Assembly (NCBI GenBank): GCA_012735455.1
Contig: JAAYHG010000104.1
Location: forward strand, 1-9,618
Length of the DNA stretch: 9,618 bases
DNA from: Bacillota bacterium
Lineage (GTDB): Bacteria > Bacillota > DTU030 > DUMP01
Reading direction: 5' to 3'
The position numbers were made by a program, and so were the translations under genes. The notes under the pieces are model-generated. The model saw only the letters and a list, made by a program, of their open reading frames with translations, had not been told where the DNA came from and ran no database searches. Shown here piece by piece: positions 7,352 to 9,618 of the stretch. How positions within the stretch are numbered: the first letter of the stretch is position 1; each line of letters opens with the position of its first letter.

Positions 7352-7420
7352 AACCATGCGCGGTCTTCTCAAGAAAGATACATCATAAACATTACCGATC
7401 AGCACGGGGAGGTTAGAGCA

Positions 7421-8005
7421 GTGGACTGCTGCCAGAATGAGTCTTGGTGGAGGCGTCTTACCAAGCGCGTCAGGCAGAACCCCAAAGAACATGAAGAGCA
7501 GGGGCCTTTAAAAAAGGTGGCCCTAGTGGGCAACCCTAATGTAGGTAAGAGTGTTCTCTTCAATCGCTTAACGGGTGTTTACGTGGTGGTGTCCAATTAT
7601 CCAGGTACCACAGTGGAGGTGTCCCGGGGCCGTGGGCGTTTTGGTGGCGTGCAGATGGAAGTGATAGACACCCCCGGTATGTATTCTTTGCTCCCCATCA
7701 CTGAGGAGGAGCGGGTAGCGCGACGCCTACTTATTTCTGAACACCCCAGCGTTGTTCTGCATGTGGTGGATGGCCGTAACTTAGAACGCATGTTACCTCT
7801 GACCTTGCAACTCATTGAGGCTGGCCAACCGCTGATTCTGGTCATCAACGTCATGGACGAGGCGCGTCGATTGGGTATATGTATTGACACGGATCTCTTA
7901 GCCGCTCGTCTTGGTGTACCGGTGGTGCCTGTGGCAGCGACCTTAAACGAGGGCATTGACCTGCTCAGAAAGAAGGTGGCTGAGATTGCTGCTTATGCAG
8001 CTTAA
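7421..8005 (+). CDS. feoB: FeoB G-protein subunit (stand-alone GTPase half of a split ferrous iron transporter)
   Basis: This 194-residue cytosolic GTPase corresponds to the N-terminal G domain of FeoB. All G motifs are present: G1 GNPNVGKS (37-44), G2 NYPGTTVEV (59-67), G3 DTPG (83-86), G4 NVMD (143-146) and a G5-like AAT (172-174). The DTPGMYSL and LEHP-like SEHPSVVLHVVD segments are characteristic of FeoB rather than Era or TrmE. The protein stops where the helical linker domain should begin; that domain and the membrane part are encoded by the next gene. About 30 residues precede the G domain, beginning MDCCQ with adjacent cysteines and rich in charged residues, which E. coli-type FeoB lacks. 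The GTG start at 7421 has GGGGAGG (7406-7412) eight bases ahead. The end overlaps the next start by 11 bases. A Fur-like box and promoter lie upstream, and no feoA lies between promoter and gene. Confidence 0.9.
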   Translation: MDCCQNESWWRRLTKRVRQNPKEHEEQGPLKKVALVGNPNVGKSVLFNRLTGVYVVVSNYPGTTVEVSRGRGRFGGVQMEVIDTPGMYSLLPITEEERVARRLLISEHPSVVLHVVDGRNLERMLPLTLQLIEAGQPLILVINVMDEARRLGICIDTDLLAARLGVPVVPVAATLNEGIDLLRKKVAEIAAYAA

Positions 8006-9443
8006 ACCAGACTATCCAGAGGTGATAGAGAAAGCTGCCAACGAAATTGCCGCCCTGCTGCGGGGAAGTTATGGCTTGGCACCGCGTGCAGTAGCCCTCC
8101 TTGTTCTCCAAGAGGACCAGGAGGTCAGCGAGCTGGTGCGGCGGCAGGAGGGTGACTCGCGCTGGCAGAGTATAAAGGCTCAGGTAGATGCGGTGAAGGC
8201 TGGGTTGGATGAACCCGTAAGCTACACTCTAGCTGTGAGAAGGCAGGATCTGGCGCGTACCCTGGCACAGGAAGTAGTGCGACTCGAGAACGGTCGAGTT
8301 CGCACCTGGGGCGAGATCATCGGGGATCTCACCATGCGGCCCCTGGTGGGAATACCAGTGCTGCTGCTTGTCCTTTATTTTGGACTGTATCAGGTTGTTG
8401 GGGTATTTGGTGCTGGTACCGTGGTAGACTACCTAGAAGGGAACATTTTTGAGGCCTATATTAACCCGTGGGTCAACAGCTGGACAGAAGCCTTAATCCC
8501 ATGGCCGGTACTGCAAGATCTCATCGCCCACGAATACGGCATCATCACCTTAGGCCTGCGCTATGCCGTTGCCATCATCCTGCCCATTGTCGGCAGCTTC
8601 TTCTTAGTTTTTTCTGTGATCGAAGACAGCGGCTATCTGCCGCGGCTTGCTCTTCTAGTGGATCGCGTCTTCAAGGAAATAGGGCTCTCTGGTAGGGCAG
8701 TCATACCCATAACCTTGGGGTTTGGCTGCGATACCATGGCTACGTTAGTGAGTCGTACCTTGGAGACACGGCGCGAAAGGATCATTGCCACACTACTTTT
8801 GGCCCTAGCCATTCCTTGTTCCGCTCAGCTGGGGGTCATCCTCTCCCTCTTAGCTTCTCACCCCCGCGCTCTCTTGGTCTGGGCGGGATTTCTTCTCCTC
8901 ATCTTCCTCTTAGTGGGTTATCTTACAGCACAGCTTATGCCAGGGGACGGCCCAAGCTTTTACATGGAGGTGCCGCCGCTTAGGCTGCCGCAGCTCACCA
9001 ACGTCCTTACCAAGACCTACACCCGGATGCAGTGGTATTTTCTCGAGATTGTGCCGCTCTTTGTATTGGCTAGTGTCCTTATCTGGTTAGGCAATATAAC
9101 TGGCTTCTTCAATGTTCTGATTCAGGGATCCGGTGTGATAGCGGGTTATCTGGGTCTCCCGCCTGAGGCGGGCGAAGCCTTCCTTTTCGGCTTTTTCCGG
9201 CGTGACTACGGTGCTGCCGGACTTTATGACCTGGCCAGCAGCGGGGCCCTTTCACCACGGCAGCTTACTGTGGCGGCTGCCACTCTTACACTGTTTGTCC
9301 CGTGTATAGCCCAATTTTCCGTGATGGTCAAAGAGCGTGGTTGGGGAATTGCTTTCGGCATGGTAACCTTTATCTTTCCGTTTGCCTTCGCCGCCGGTTT
9401 TGTTCTGAACGCAATTCTTATGGCAACGGGGGTGCTGGGCTAA
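7995..9443 (+). CDS. feoB: FeoB membrane permease subunit with helical linker (second half of split ferrous iron transporter)
   Basis: This 482-residue protein supplies the parts of FeoB missing from the preceding gene. Residues 1-110 form a soluble, helix-rich region matching the GDI/linker domain. About 115-480 is polytopic membrane with two Gate repeats. Diagnostic blocks are IEDSGYLPRLALLVDRV (209-225), GFGCDTMATLVSRTLE (242-257), IPCSAQLGVIL (273-283) and VPCIAQFSVMVKERG (435-449). The cysteines C245, C275 and C437 sit where FeoB has its conserved membrane cysteines. It belongs to a divergent branch: GFGCNVPA of classical FeoB is replaced by GFGCDTMA, and FLFGFFRRDYGAAGL (396-410) takes the place of the usual second-gate sequence. 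ATG 7995 was chosen because upstream codons in this frame (from TTG 7956) do not look like FeoB. The Shine-Dalgarno is weak, so initiation probably depends on coupling to the preceding stop. Substrate Fe2+ is inferred from family. Confidence 0.88.
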   Translation: MQLKPDYPEVIEKAANEIAALLRGSYGLAPRAVALLVLQEDQEVSELVRRQEGDSRWQSIKAQVDAVKAGLDEPVSYTLAVRRQDLARTLAQEVVRLENGRVRTWGEIIGDLTMRPLVGIPVLLLVLYFGLYQVVGVFGAGTVVDYLEGNIFEAYINPWVNSWTEALIPWPVLQDLIAHEYGIITLGLRYAVAIILPIVGSFFLVFSVIEDSGYLPRLALLVDRVFKEIGLSGRAVIPITLGFGCDTMATLVSRTLETRRERIIATLLLALAIPCSAQLGVILSLLASHPRALLVWAGFLLLIFLLVGYLTAQLMPGDGPSFYMEVPPLRLPQLTNVLTKTYTRMQWYFLEIVPLFVLASVLIWLGNITGFFNVLIQGSGVIAGYLGLPPEAGEAFLFGFFRRDYGAAGLYDLASSGALSPRQLTVAAATLTLFVPCIAQFSVMVKERGWGIAFGMVTFIFPFAFAAGFVLNAILMATGVLG

Positions 9444-9618
9444 TGGCGGAGCTAAAGTGTAGTTTCTGCGGCTTCAGTTTTGACCGCGAAGACGGCCGTG
9501 GTTCCTGCGCCGGCTGCCCCATGAACCGCTTTTGCCAGAAGGTTAAGTGTCCCAACTGCGGTTTTGAATTGGCCGTTCCGCGGCAAAAAGCAAAGAGGAG
9601 GGCGACCCAAGGTGTTTA
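9443..9618 (+). CDS. Small cysteine-rich zinc-ribbon-like protein, truncated by the window edge
   Basis: The ATG at 9443 shares its A with the TAA stop of the permease gene (TAATG) and has GGGGGTG (9428-9434) eight bases ahead, so it is evidently co-translated with the transporter. The 58 codons visible show C6/C9 (CSFC), C22/C25 (CAGC), C31, and C36/C39 (CPNC), seven cysteines in under 40 residues, followed by a very basic stretch (RQKAKRRA, 47-54). The pattern suggests one zinc ribbon formed by CSFCG and CPNCG, with an inserted CxxC-x5-C cluster that could hold iron or a second metal. No name can be assigned with confidence. The last two bases are TA, so the frame may end right at the edge or continue, perhaps into a FeoA-like domain. 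Association with the Feo system is inferred from position only. Confidence 0.75.
   Translation, partial: MAELKCSFCGFSFDREDGRGSCAGCPMNRFCQKVKCPNCGFELAVPRQKAKRRATQGV

Noticed and set aside
7356..7388. Ten-codon reading frame (MRGLLKKDTS) in the feoB leader, a possible leader peptide or FeoA remnant
   Set aside because: It has no Shine-Dalgarno, no resemblance to FeoA, and is too short to distinguish from chance.
7956..7994. TTG start giving a 495-residue permease
   Set aside because: The added 13 residues (MTCSERRW...) do not look like FeoB, there is no Shine-Dalgarno, and the region is explained by the conserved end of the G protein in the other frame.
7990..8006. Programmed +1 frameshift joining the two FeoB halves
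   Set aside because: The codon before the stop is GCT, whose tRNA would pair poorly after a +1 shift to CTT. There is no RF2-like CTT-TGA context, and an ATG is available in the overlap.

Overview
The window carries a run of plus-strand genes typical of a low-GC-lineage Gram-positive bacterium (Firmicutes/Bacillota). The moderate-to-high GC, the split FeoB of the RRDYG type and the RseC-family protein point to an anaerobic member of the class Clostridia (Moorella/Desulfotomaculum-like). That placement is inferred from gene content and order; no species-level marker is present.

Layout. (1) 2-613 is the 3' half of an NCS2/AzgA-type purine permease, closed by a strong intrinsic terminator (647-683). 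(2) A sigma-A promoter (TTCACA-N17-TATAAT, 753-781) followed by a perfect CtsR operator (794-810) drives ctsR-mcsA-mcsB-clpC-radA, the classical class III heat-shock/protein quality-control operon. The genes overlap or are separated by only 20-30 bases. CtsR represses the operon. McsA and McsB phosphorylate arginines on CtsR and on damaged proteins, and ClpC (with ClpP, encoded elsewhere) unfolds and degrades the tagged proteins. RadA, a recombination ATPase, is a usual passenger in this operon. disA, the usual next gene, is absent here. Its place is taken by a small membrane protein of the RseC family (6810-7256), which ends at a second intrinsic terminator (7272-7295). (3) Immediately after that terminator a new promoter (TTGCCG-N17-TATAAT, 7298-7326) carries a Fur-like inverted repeat (TGAGAAT-C-GTTCTCA, 7337-7351) over the expected transcript start. 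It leads to a ferrous-iron uptake operon in which FeoB is encoded as two proteins. One is a cytosolic G protein (7421-8005); the other is a membrane permease that retains the helical linker (7995-9443). The two reading frames overlap by 11 bases. A cysteine-rich zinc-ribbon-like small protein starts in a TAATG overlap with the permease stop and runs to the window edge.

The heat-shock half is ordinary and well understood, apart from an alanine in the normally all-glycine wing loop of CtsR. The less-described part is the iron half: the split, translationally coupled, divergent FeoB, its cysteine-pair N-terminal extension, and the coupled Cys-rich protein. No RNA genes, CRISPR arrays, insertion sequences or phage genes were seen, and there is no gene-free stretch longer than about 210 bases.
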